In this document: piece after piece, positions 1 through 6,806 of the stretch | Layout of the letters: each line of letters begins with the position of its first letter | Numbering within the stretch: the stretch's first letter is position 1 | DNA from: G020354085 sp964629975 | Lineage (GTDB): Bacteria; Pseudomonadota; Gammaproteobacteria; Acidiferrobacterales; Sulfurifustaceae | DNA length: 33,768 bases | Direction: 5' to 3' | NCBI GenBank assembly: GCA_964629975.1 | Contig: CAZVUN010000021.1 | Location: 1 to 33,768 of the forward strand | Notes under the pieces: generated by a model | Databases searched by the model: none | What the model saw: the letters and a program-made list of their open reading frames with translations, nothing else | Told to the model about the DNA's origin: nothing | Made by a program: the position numbers and the translations under genes

Positions 1-824
1 GCATCGTGGCGCGCGTGCAGGCGCTGCGGGTCAAGGAGCGCGCGCTCGGCGAGTTCGAGGTGCGCGTCGCGCCGGCGGCCGCCGGCTGGCGCGCGCAGCA
101 CCTGCAGCTGGTGCGCGAGGAGCTTCGCGTCACCGGCCACGGCGAATGGCGCGTGGCCGCGGGCGCGCACAGCAGCCGGGTCGAGCTCACGCTCGACAGC
201 GCGGACGCGGGCAGGAGCCTTGCCGCCTTCGGGATGCCGGATCAACTGGCCGGCGGGCAGGCGCACGTATCCGCCAGCCTGTCGTGGCCGGGGACGCCGG
301 CGGACTTCGAGGCGGCGCGCATGAGCGGGCGCCTGGAGCTGAGCGCCGAGAAGGGTCAGTTCCTGCAGGCCAAGCCCGGCGCGGCGCGGCTGTTCGGGCT
401 CGTCGACTTCAGCTCGCTCGGGCGCTATCTGCAGCTCGACTTCTCGCCGATCTTCGGCAAGGGTTTCGTGTACGACGAGATCCGCGGCACGATCACGCTC
501 GAGAGCGGCAACGCCTACACCCGCGACCTGCACGTCAAGGGGCCCGCCGCCGCGCTTAGCTTCGAGGGGCGCATCGGTCTCGCGGCGGAGGACTACGACA
601 TGGTGCTCGGGGTCGCCCCGCGCATCGGCACCGGTGTCACCCTCGGCGCCTACGCCGTGTTCGGCCCGCAGATCGCGCTCGCCGCCTTCGCGCTGCAGCA
701 GCTGTTCAAGGAGCAGATCAGTGCCGGAACCCGCATTTTGTACGTGGTGAAAGGCCCGTGGCGCGAGCCGAGCGTGACGCGCGTGGCCGCGCCCGGGGCG
801 AACGAGGCGGGCGCCGCGCCCTAG
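1..824 (+). CDS. yhdP: YhdP family AsmA-like phospholipid transporter, C-terminal part (5' truncated by window edge)
   Basis: The reading frame is open from the first complete codon (position 3) to the TAG at 822-824, so only about the last 273 residues are present. YhdP proteins usually exceed 1200 residues. The fragment has the typical AsmA-like/DUF3971 end: alternating beta-rich segments, the stretch LFGLVDFSSLGRYLQLDFSPIF, and a closing GTGVTLGAYAVFGPQIALAAF region followed by an amphipathic LQQLFKEQ helix. In enterobacteria YhdP is one of three AsmA-like inner-membrane proteins (with TamB and YdbH) that bridge the periplasm and carry phospholipid to the outer membrane; this is family knowledge, not visible here. 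The neighbourhood yhdP-nitrilase-tldD-pmbA is common in gammaproteobacteria and supports the call. The in-frame GTG at 6 is not a start. Confidence 0.9.
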   Translation, partial: IVARVQALRVKERALGEFEVRVAPAAAGWRAQHLQLVREELRVTGHGEWRVAAGAHSSRVELTLDSADAGRSLAAFGMPDQLAGGQAHVSASLSWPGTPADFEAARMSGRLELSAEKGQFLQAKPGAARLFGLVDFSSLGRYLQLDFSPIFGKGFVYDEIRGTITLESGNAYTRDLHVKGPAAALSFEGRIGLAAEDYDMVLGVAPRIGTGVTLGAYAVFGPQIALAAFALQQLFKEQISAGTRILYVVKGPWREPSVTRVAAPGANEAGAAP

Positions 825-849
825 GACGCGTGCCGGCCTGGGCGCGCGA

Positions 850-858
850 TGTTATCCT
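850..858 (+). promoter_or_regulatory. Candidate extended -10 element (TGT-TATCCT), possibly leaderless
   Basis: TG at 850-851, one base, then TATCCT at 853-858. The hexamer ends six bases before the ATG at 865, so a transcript starting at the usual distance would begin at or next to the start codon. No Shine-Dalgarno sequence is seen ahead of that ATG. No good -35 hexamer is found. The element is proposed from pattern only. Confidence 0.3.
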
Positions 859-864
859 AGCCGT

Positions 865-1197
865 ATGCCGCGTCTGCTTGCTGTCCTGCTCGCACTTTTC
901 CCGCTCACCTCACTCGCCGCGCCGCTCGCGCTCAGCGCCGAGGACTGGGCGCAGTGGCGCGCCGCGCGCATGCCGGCGCCGGGTCTGCCGGAGCTGCACG
1001 CGGCGCTTGAACGCGATGCGGCGAGCGTGCTGCTGGTGCGCCACGCGCACGGCGATGCCGCGGCACGCTGGGCGCAGGAGTTGCGCGACTGGCTGGTGGC
1101 GCGCGGCCTGCCGAGCGCGCGCATCGAGGTGCGCCCGGGCGAGCTGGCGGGCGAGCAACTCGAGCTCGAGGTGCAGCGGGGCGGGATAGGGCGCTGA
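865..1197 (+). CDS. Small secreted protein of unknown function, possibly OmpA-like
   Basis: 110 residues. The N-terminus (MPRLLAVLLALFPLTSLAAP) is a clear Sec signal peptide with likely cleavage after SLA-A near residue 18, so the mature protein of about 90 residues should be periplasmic. The mature part contains SVLLVRHAHGDAAARWAQEL, then DWLVARGLPSARIEVRPGE. This resembles the later half of an OmpA-like peptidoglycan-binding fold (strand, conserved turn, helix ending in G-[LI]-P-x-x-R-I, strand), but the match is partial and I do not claim the family. Its TGA overlaps the next ATG by one base (TGATG at 1195-1199), so it is translationally coupled to the nitrilase gene. The start at 865 fits the signal peptide. 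Frames on the other strand over this stretch look like G+C shadows. Confidence 0.6.
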   Translation: MPRLLAVLLALFPLTSLAAPLALSAEDWAQWRAARMPAPGLPELHAALERDAASVLLVRHAHGDAAARWAQELRDWLVARGLPSARIEVRPGELAGEQLELEVQRGGIGR

Positions 1198-2006
1198 TGC
1201 GTATCGCGGCCATCCAGATGGTGTCCGGCGGCGCCGTGTCCGCCAACCTCGCGCAGGCGGCGGCGCTCATCGAGTCAGCCGCGCGCGCCGGCGCGCGCCT
1301 GGTGGCACTGCCGGAGAACTTCGCGCTCATGCCGCGCGATGACGCGGCGCGCGTGGCCGCCACCGAGGACGCGGGCGGCGGGCCCATCCAGGCGTTTCTC
1401 GGCGAGCAGGCGCGCCGGCACGGCCTGTGGCTGGTGGGCGGCACGCTGCCGCTGTGGAATGCCGATCGCAGCAAGGCGCGCGCCGCCTGCCTGCTGTTCA
1501 ACACGCTGGGCGAATGCGTCGCGCGCTACGACAAGATCCACCTGTTCGACGTGAAGCTGCCCAACGGCGAGGCCTACCAGGAGTCGCGCGCCTTCGAACC
1601 GGGCGAGGACGTGGTGGTGGCGGACACGCCGTTCGGGCCGCTCGGGCTGGCGGTGTGCTACGACCTGCGCTTCCCGGAGCTGTTCCGGCGCATGAGCGCG
1701 CGCGGCGCACGGCTGTTCGTGGTGCCGTCGGCGTTCACCGCCCAGACCGGGCGGGCGCACTGGGAGGTGCTGGTGCGCGCGCGGGCCGTGGAGAACATGG
1801 CCTATGTCCTCGCCCCCGACCAGGGCGGGCGCCACGACAGCGGGCGCGAGACGCACGGTGACTCGATGGTGGTGAGCCCGTGGGGCGAGGTGCTCGCGCG
1901 CCAGGCGCACGGCCCGGGCGTGGTGCTCGCCGAATTCGAGCAGGCACGCCTGGAGAGCGTGCGCGCCGCGCTGCCGGCGCTCAACCATCGGCGGCTCACG
2001 GCATGA
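1197..2006 (+). CDS. Carbon-nitrogen hydrolase (nitrilase superfamily, NIT1/NIT2-like amidase)
   Basis: 269 residues, the usual size for this family. The catalytic triad is visible: Glu40 in ALPENF, Lys113 in YDKIHLFD and Cys154 in AVCYDLRFPELFR. The LRFPELFR signature and KIHLFDVKLP block are typical of the NIT1/NIT2 branch, which hydrolyses deaminated glutathione or alpha-keto-glutaramate/succinamate. That branch acts in cytosolic metabolite repair rather than on nitriles. Which substrate applies cannot be decided from sequence alone; deaminated glutathione amidase (YbeM/Nit1-like) is the most likely. The ATG overlaps the upstream TGA by one base and its own TGA overlaps the tldD ATG (ATGA at 2003-2006), so it sits in an operon with tldD and pmbA, as in many gammaproteobacteria. 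Confidence 0.9.
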   Translation: MRIAAIQMVSGGAVSANLAQAAALIESAARAGARLVALPENFALMPRDDAARVAATEDAGGGPIQAFLGEQARRHGLWLVGGTLPLWNADRSKARAACLLFNTLGECVARYDKIHLFDVKLPNGEAYQESRAFEPGEDVVVADTPFGPLGLAVCYDLRFPELFRRMSARGARLFVVPSAFTAQTGRAHWEVLVRARAVENMAYVLAPDQGGRHDSGRETHGDSMVVSPWGEVLARQAHGPGVVLAEFEQARLESVRAALPALNHRRLTA

Positions 2007-3448
2007 GCGGCGTGCTGGAGCAGGTGCGCGCGCAACTGCTGGCGCCGGCCGGCATCGGCGAGCGCGAGCTGGAACAGGTGTTCGGGCAGCTGCTGAGCGC
2101 GCGCGTCGATTACGCCGATCTCTATTTCCAGTACGCGCGCCACGAGTCCTGGTCGCTCGAGGAAGGGCGCGTCAAGTCCGGCAGCCACAGCATCGAACAG
2201 GGTGTGGGCGTGCGCGCGGTGAGCGGCGAGAAGACCGGTTTTGCCTATTCCGACGAGATCGTGCTGCCGGCGCTCGGGCAGGCGGCGGCCGCGGCGCGCG
2301 CCATCGCGCAGCACGGGGGCGCGGCGCCGGTGCCGGTCGCCTGGCGCGGCGCCGGCACGCGCGCCTTGTACCAGCCGACCGATCCGCTCGGTTCGCTCGA
2401 CGATGCCGCCAAGGTCGCGCTGCTCGAGGGCGTTGAGCGCATCGCGCGCGCCGCCGACCCGCGCGTCAAGCAGGTCATGGCGAGCCTTGCCGCGGTGCAC
2501 GACGTGGTGCTGATCGCGCGCGCCGACGGGGTGCTGGCGGCGGACGTGCGCCCGCTGGTGCGCCTCAACGTTACGGTGATCGTCGAGGCCAACGGGCGGC
2601 GCGAATCCGGCTCGCACGGCGGGGGCGGGCGTTTCAGCTACCAGTACTTCCTCGAGCAGGACCGCGCCGCGGAGTACGCGCGCGAGGCGGTGCGCCAGGC
2701 GCTCGTCAACCTCGAGGCCGGGGCGGCGCCGGCCGGTTCCATGGTGGTGGTGCTCGGCCCCGGCTGGCCCGGCATCTTGCTGCACGAGGCGATCGGTCAC
2801 GGGCTCGAGGGCGACTTCAACCGCAAGGGCACCTCGGCGTTCTCCGGGCGCATCGGCGAGCAGGTCGCCGCGCGCGGCATCACCGTGGTCGACGACGGCA
2901 CGCTGCCCAACCGGCGCGGCTCGCTCAACGTCGATGACGAGGGCACGCCCACGCAGTGCACCGTGCTGATCGAGGACGGTATCCTGAAGGGCTACATGCA
3001 AGACACGCTCAACGCGCGCCTCATGGGGGTGGCGCCGACCGGCAACGGGCGGCGCGAGTCCTACGCGCACATGCCCTACCCGCGCATGACCAATACCTAC
3101 ATGCTCGCCGGCCGCCACGACCCGGGCGAGATCATCAGCTCGGTCGACAAGGGGCTGTACGCCGTCAACTTCGGCGGCGGCCAGGTCGACATCACCTCCG
3201 GCAAGTTCGTGTTCTCGGCCGCGGAGGCCTACCTCATCGAGCGCGGGCGCGTGACCCGCCCGGTCAAGGGCGCGACCCTGATCGGCAACGGGCCGGACGT
3301 GTTGACGCGCGTGTCCATGGTCGGCAACGACCTGCGCCTCGACCCGGGAGTCGGCACCTGCGGCAAGGAAGGCCAGAGCGTGCCGGTCGGGGTCGGCCAG
3401 CCGACCCTGCGCATCGACGCGCTCACCGTCGGGGGCACGCAGGGATGA
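2003..3448 (+). CDS. tldD: Metalloprotease TldD
   Basis: 481 residues, the length of E. coli TldD. The zinc-binding HExxxH motif is present as HEAIGH at residues 261-266, and the conserved downstream cysteine is Cys453 in GTCGKEGQ, matching the zinc ligands known for TldD. Other family blocks seen are GHGLEGDFNRKGTSAFSGR and the RRESYAHMPYPRMTNTYM region. TldD and TldE (PmbA) form a heterodimeric cytosolic protease that degrades unfolded peptides, CcdA antitoxin and RiPP leader peptides such as that of microcin B17; TldD carries the active site. The frame is open upstream to 1880, but the ATG at 2003 is chosen because it gives the family length and overlaps the nitrilase stop (ATGA). Its stop overlaps the pmbA start in the same way, suggesting coupled, equimolar synthesis. 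Confidence 0.97.
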   Translation: MSGVLEQVRAQLLAPAGIGERELEQVFGQLLSARVDYADLYFQYARHESWSLEEGRVKSGSHSIEQGVGVRAVSGEKTGFAYSDEIVLPALGQAAAAARAIAQHGGAAPVPVAWRGAGTRALYQPTDPLGSLDDAAKVALLEGVERIARAADPRVKQVMASLAAVHDVVLIARADGVLAADVRPLVRLNVTVIVEANGRRESGSHGGGGRFSYQYFLEQDRAAEYAREAVRQALVNLEAGAAPAGSMVVVLGPGWPGILLHEAIGHGLEGDFNRKGTSAFSGRIGEQVAARGITVVDDGTLPNRRGSLNVDDEGTPTQCTVLIEDGILKGYMQDTLNARLMGVAPTGNGRRESYAHMPYPRMTNTYMLAGRHDPGEIISSVDKGLYAVNFGGGQVDITSGKFVFSAAEAYLIERGRVTRPVKGATLIGNGPDVLTRVSMVGNDLRLDPGVGTCGKEGQSVPVGVGQPTLRIDALTVGGTQG

Positions 3449-4809
3449 GCCGCGTCGCCCCGGCCGCGCCCGAGGGGCTGGCGCTCGAGCCGCTGCGCGA
3501 GCGGCTCGCGGCGGTGGCGCAGGCGGCGCTCGCCGAGGCCAAGCGCTTGGGCGCGACCCAGGCCGAGGCCGGCATCAATCTGTCGCAGGGCCTGGCCGTG
3601 ACGGTGCGCCTGGGCGAGGTCGAGACCGTCGAGCACACGCGTGACAAGGGGCTGGGCGTGACCGTGTACTTCGGCACGCGCTCGGGGTCGGCCAGCACCA
3701 CCGATTTCAGCGACGCGGCGGTACGCGATACGGTGCGCGCCGCCTGCTCCATCGCCCGCTACACGGCCGAGGACGACTGTGCCGGGCTGGCCGACCCGGA
3801 ACTGCTGGCGCGCACGCTGCCGGACCTCGACCTGCATCATCCCTGGGCGCTCGGCGCCGACGCCGCGATCGAGCAGGCACGCGCCGCCGAAGGGGGGGCG
3901 CGCGACGTCGATGCGCGCATCCAGAATTCCGAGGGTGGCTCGGTCGCAACCCACGAGGGGCTCGATGTCTACGCCAACAGTCACGGCTTCCTCGGCACCG
4001 TTGCGACCACGCGCCACAGCCTGTCGGTCAGCGTGATCGCGCAGGACGACGCCGGCATGCAGCGCGACTACTGGTACAGCGTGGCGCGCGATCCGGCGGC
4101 GCTCGAGGGCGCCGCCGAGGTCGGCGTGCACGCCGCGCGCCGCACCCTGCGCCGGCTCGGGGCCCGCCAGCTGAGCACGCGCGCCTGCCCGGTCGTCTAC
4201 GAGGCGCCGGTCGCCACGAGCCTGCTGTCGCACTTCGCCGGGGCGGTGCGTGGCACCAACCTCTACCGGCGCGCCTCGTTCCTGGTCGATGCCCTGGGCC
4301 AAGCGGTGTTCGCGCCGCACGTGCGTATCCACGAGCAGCCGCACCTCAAGGGCGCGCTCGGCAGCGCGGCGTTCGACGGCGAGGGTGTTGCCACCCAGGC
4401 GCGCGATCTGGTGCGCGACGGGGTGCTCACCGGCTACGTGCTCGACTCGTATTCGGCCCGCAAGCTCAAGATGCGCAGCACCGGCAACGCCGGCGGCGTG
4501 CACAACCTCACCCTCGACCCCGGCCCGCACGACCTGGCCGGCCTTCTGCGCCTGATGGGCACGGGGCTGCTGGTCACGGAGCTGATCGGCTTCGGGGTCA
4601 ATCTTGTCAGCGGCGACTACTCGCGCGGTGCGGCCGGCTTCTGGGTCGAGGGTGGCGAGATCCAGTACCCGGTCGAGGAGATCACCATCGCCGGCAATCT
4701 CAAGGACATGTTCCGCGGGCTGGTGGCCGTCGGCAACGACGTCGACGCGCGTGGCAACATCCGCACCGGCTCGATCCTCATCGAGCAGCTGACCGTCGCC
4801 GGAAACTGA
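3445..4809 (+). CDS. pmbA: Metalloprotease accessory subunit PmbA (TldE)
   Basis: 454 residues. It is homologous to TldD over its length but lacks an HExxxH motif, as expected for the non-catalytic partner TldE/PmbA. Typical PmbA blocks are EAGINLSQGLAVTVRLGEVETVEHTRDKGLGVTVYFG near the N-terminus, LDSYSARKLKMRSTGNAGGVHNL, and the C-terminal GEIQYPVEEITIAGNLKDMFRGL. The start is the ATG in the ATGA overlap with tldD; the frame is open upstream, but that extension is a shadow of tldD. In several related genomes yjgA lies between or beside these genes; here tldD and pmbA are directly fused by overlap and no yjgA is seen. The pair should form the heterodimer that threads unfolded peptides into the TldD active site. 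Confidence 0.96.
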   Translation: MSRVAPAAPEGLALEPLRERLAAVAQAALAEAKRLGATQAEAGINLSQGLAVTVRLGEVETVEHTRDKGLGVTVYFGTRSGSASTTDFSDAAVRDTVRAACSIARYTAEDDCAGLADPELLARTLPDLDLHHPWALGADAAIEQARAAEGGARDVDARIQNSEGGSVATHEGLDVYANSHGFLGTVATTRHSLSVSVIAQDDAGMQRDYWYSVARDPAALEGAAEVGVHAARRTLRRLGARQLSTRACPVVYEAPVATSLLSHFAGAVRGTNLYRRASFLVDALGQAVFAPHVRIHEQPHLKGALGSAAFDGEGVATQARDLVRDGVLTGYVLDSYSARKLKMRSTGNAGGVHNLTLDPGPHDLAGLLRLMGTGLLVTELIGFGVNLVSGDYSRGAAGFWVEGGEIQYPVEEITIAGNLKDMFRGLVAVGNDVDARGNIRTGSILIEQLTVAGN

Positions 4810-4834
4810 CGTCGCAAGTTTCAAGTTCTTGGGG

Positions 4835-4862
4835 TTGTCGCTGCGGTTTTAGCGGCTAAAGT
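4835..4862 (+). promoter_or_regulatory. Candidate sigma-70 promoter for mgtE
   Basis: TTGTCG at 4835-4840 and TAAAGT at 4857-4862 with a 16-base spacer; each matches the consensus at four of six positions. It lies in the only A+T-richer stretch of the pmbA-mgtE gap. A start near 4869 would place the GC hairpin at 4866-4886 at the very 5' end of the mgtE transcript. Confidence 0.35.
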
Positions 4863-4865
4863 CTG

Positions 4866-4886
4866 GGGGCGACCGCGTGTCGCCCC
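4866..4886 (+). other. GC hairpin in the mgtE leader
   Basis: Perfect 8-bp stem (GGGGCGAC / GTCGCCCC) around a five-base CGCGT loop. There is no T-run on either side and on either strand, so it does not look like an intrinsic terminator. It lies 45 bases ahead of the mgtE ATG. It may stabilise or control the leader, or may be chance in G+C-rich DNA. It is far too small to be an M-box Mg2+ riboswitch. Confidence 0.35.
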
Positions 4887-4931
4887 AAACCAGAAACGCG
4901 CAACCGCAAACCCGAACCTCGACCGTTGCCC

Positions 4932-6287
4932 ATGGCCCGCGCCCGCCGCCCGCGAAAGCCCGACCCCCTCAAGCTCGTGCTGGCCGCGCTCGCGGTCGGG
5001 GACAGCGCGCGCGTGCGCGCTATCCTCGCGCCGCTGCACGCCGCGGACATCGCGCGCGTGCTCGAGGGCCTCGCGCCCGACAGCCGTCCGGCGGTGTGGC
5101 GCGAGGTCGCCACCGAGCAGCTCGGCGAGGTGCTGCTCGAACTGCCGGAGGCGGTGCGCGCCGACCTGCTCAAGCTGCTCGATGACCGCACGCTCGTGGC
5201 GGCGGCGCGGTCCATGGACGTGGACGACATCGCCGACCTGATCCCGGAGCTGTCGGATGAGGTCATCGCCGAGATCCTGTTTGCGCTCGACAAGCAGGAT
5301 CGCCAGCGGCTCGACGCGGTGCTGTCCTACCCCGAGGACACCGCGGGCGGACTCATGAACGTCGATGCCGTGACGGTGCGCGAGAACATCACCCTCGAGG
5401 TGGTGCTGCGCTACCTGCGCCGGCGCGGCGAGCTGCCCGAGCACACCAACAGCCTGTTCGTGGTCGATCGCAACGATCGCCTGGTCGGTGTGCTGTCGGT
5501 TGCCCGGCTCCTCACGGCAGACGTGACGGCGCGCGTGGCGCAGCTCATGGAGCGCGAGGTCATGAAGTTCCCGGCCCTCACCCCCGACCGGGAGGTGGCG
5601 GCGGCCTTCGAGCGCTACAACCTGATCTCGGCGCCGGTCGTCGACGAGAGCAACCGCCTGCTCGGGCGCATCACGATCGATGACGTGGTGGACGTCATCC
5701 GCGAGCAGGCCGACCGCGCCATCATGGCGCCCGCGGGCCTGTCGGAGGCGGAGGACATCCTGGCACCGGTCGTGCGCACCAGCCGCCGGCGGGTGCCGTG
5801 GCTCGGCATCAACCTGGTGACCGCCTTCATTGCCGCCTCGGTGGTGGCGCTGTTCGAGCAGACCATCGAGAAGGTCGCGGTGCTGGCGGTAATGATGCCG
5901 ATCGTTGCCGGCATGGGCGGCAACGCCGGGACCCAGACGCTCACCAGCGTGATCCGCGCGCTCTCCCTGGGGATCGTGACCGAGGCCAACGCCCGGCGCG
6001 TGCTCGTCAAGGAACTGCTGGTCGGGGCATTCAATGGCCTCATCTTCGCGGTGACGGTCGCGCTCATTACCGTGGTGTGGCACCGCAACTACCTGGTGGG
6101 GCTGGCGATTGCGATCGCGATGGTGGTCAACCTGGTCTTTGCCGCGCTCTCCGGGGTCGCCATCCCGCTGCTGGTGCGGCGTTTCGGCGTCGATCCGGCG
6201 GTGGCCAGTGGCGTCATCCTGACCACCGTCACCGACGTCGTGGGGTTTTTCGCGTTTCTCGGCCTGGCGACACTGTTTCTGCTGTGA
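4932..6287 (+). CDS. mgtE: Magnesium transporter MgtE
   Basis: 451 residues from the ATG at 4932; an in-frame TTG two codons upstream (4926) is possible but less likely, and no clear Shine-Dalgarno is present for either. The order is that of MgtE: an N-terminal helical superhelix domain (about residues 10-125, with ADIARVLEGL and DDIADLIPELSDEVIAEI), a CBS pair (about 130-260, YPEDTAGGLMNVDAVTV through RITIDDVVDVIREQ), and five membrane helices (about 285-450). The pore signature PIVAGMGGNAGTQT and the TTVTDVVGFFAFLG segment with the conserved Asp are present. MgtE is a Mg2+-gated, Mg2+-selective channel of the inner membrane; its cytosolic domains close it at high internal Mg2+. MgtE next to a PTS block is also seen in Xanthomonas-like genomes. 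Confidence 0.95.
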   Translation: MARARRPRKPDPLKLVLAALAVGDSARVRAILAPLHAADIARVLEGLAPDSRPAVWREVATEQLGEVLLELPEAVRADLLKLLDDRTLVAAARSMDVDDIADLIPELSDEVIAEILFALDKQDRQRLDAVLSYPEDTAGGLMNVDAVTVRENITLEVVLRYLRRRGELPEHTNSLFVVDRNDRLVGVLSVARLLTADVTARVAQLMEREVMKFPALTPDREVAAAFERYNLISAPVVDESNRLLGRITIDDVVDVIREQADRAIMAPAGLSEAEDILAPVVRTSRRRVPWLGINLVTAFIAASVVALFEQTIEKVAVLAVMMPIVAGMGGNAGTQTLTSVIRALSLGIVTEANARRVLVKELLVGAFNGLIFAVTVALITVVWHRNYLVGLAIAIAMVVNLVFAALSGVAIPLLVRRFGVDPAVASGVILTTVTDVVGFFAFLGLATLFLL

Positions 6288-6319
6288 ACACGGGGGTACC
6301 GCAGGGGGCGGAAATCCTG

Positions 6320-6354
6320 CCGCCGGTCGGCTGATTTTGGCAACCGATCGGCGG
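6320..6354 (+). repeat. 11-bp inverted repeat overlapping the WYL-gene promoter
   Basis: Arms at 6320-6330 and 6344-6354 pair over 11 bases with a single G.U wobble (6326 with 6348), around a 13-base loop. The right arm falls inside the spacer of the promoter at 6337-6365. It could be an operator for a dimeric regulator, or a hairpin ending mgtE transcription, although no T-run follows it. Confidence 0.5.
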
Positions 6355-6365
6355 TATGCCATATT
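6337..6365 (+). promoter_or_regulatory. Candidate sigma-70 promoter for the WYL gene
   Basis: TTGGCA at 6337-6342 (five of six), a 17-base spacer, then CATATT at 6360-6365 (four of six) with an upstream TG at 6357-6358 giving an extended -10. This is among the best promoter matches in the window. The expected start is near 6372, giving a leader of about 26 bases to the ATG at 6398. It excludes the ATG at 6356, which lies within the promoter. Confidence 0.5.
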
Positions 6366-6397
6366 TGGGACATCCGGGGCAGACAGCCGTTCGGGCC

Positions 6398-6799
6398 ATG
6401 CTTGCCAACATCATGCAGCTCCTCACACAGGCGGTCCGCGACCAGTGTTGCGTCGCGATCCGCTACCACGACCAGCGCCAGGTGCGCGTGGTCGAGCCGC
6501 ATGCCATCTACTCCAATGATCGCGGCGAGCTGGTGCTGGACGGCTTTCAGACGCGCGGTTTTTCCGCCTCCGGCCGGCCGCCGCCGTTCTGGCGGCCGTT
6601 CCGGCTGAAGAAGATCTCGGCCATCACGGTGCTCAAGGAGCGCTTCGAGCCGCGCATCGCCGAGGGCTTCAGCCCGAACCGCCTCAAGTACCGCAACGGC
6701 TGTGTCGCCATCGTCGCGGATCGGCGTCCGGCGTTTCACTATCCCACCCAGCACTCCGACATGGGCCCGTTCCTGCCCGAGGGCACGCGCCGCAGCTGA
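6398..6799 (+). CDS. Stand-alone WYL-domain protein
   Basis: 133 residues from the ATG at 6398. The frame opens at 6356, but that codon sits inside the predicted promoter, and the ATG at 6413 is another option. The core, from CCVAIRYHDQRQVRVVEPHAIY through GELVLDGFQTRGFS to FRLKKISAITVLKERF, follows the WYL fold: an IRY strand, a VEPHAIY block in place of the classical P-x-x-L/I, a polar strand and the F-R-L-x-x-I-x motif. WYL domains sense ligands (nucleic-acid ends or nucleotides) and are usually fused to an HTH; here there is no HTH and no other domain. The gene is convergent with ptsI, the two stops only seven bases apart. Function is unknown; it may be a ligand-binding regulator acting through a partner. 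Confidence 0.75.
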   Translation: MLANIMQLLTQAVRDQCCVAIRYHDQRQVRVVEPHAIYSNDRGELVLDGFQTRGFSASGRPPPFWRPFRLKKISAITVLKERFEPRIAEGFSPNRLKYRNGCVAIVADRRPAFHYPTQHSDMGPFLPEGTRRS

Positions 6800-6806
6800 G
6801 CCGCGC

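Noticed and set aside
4810..4931. M-box or other Mg2+ riboswitch ahead of mgtE
   Set aside because: The leader is at most about 65 bases and has only one simple hairpin; the conserved M-box core is absent.
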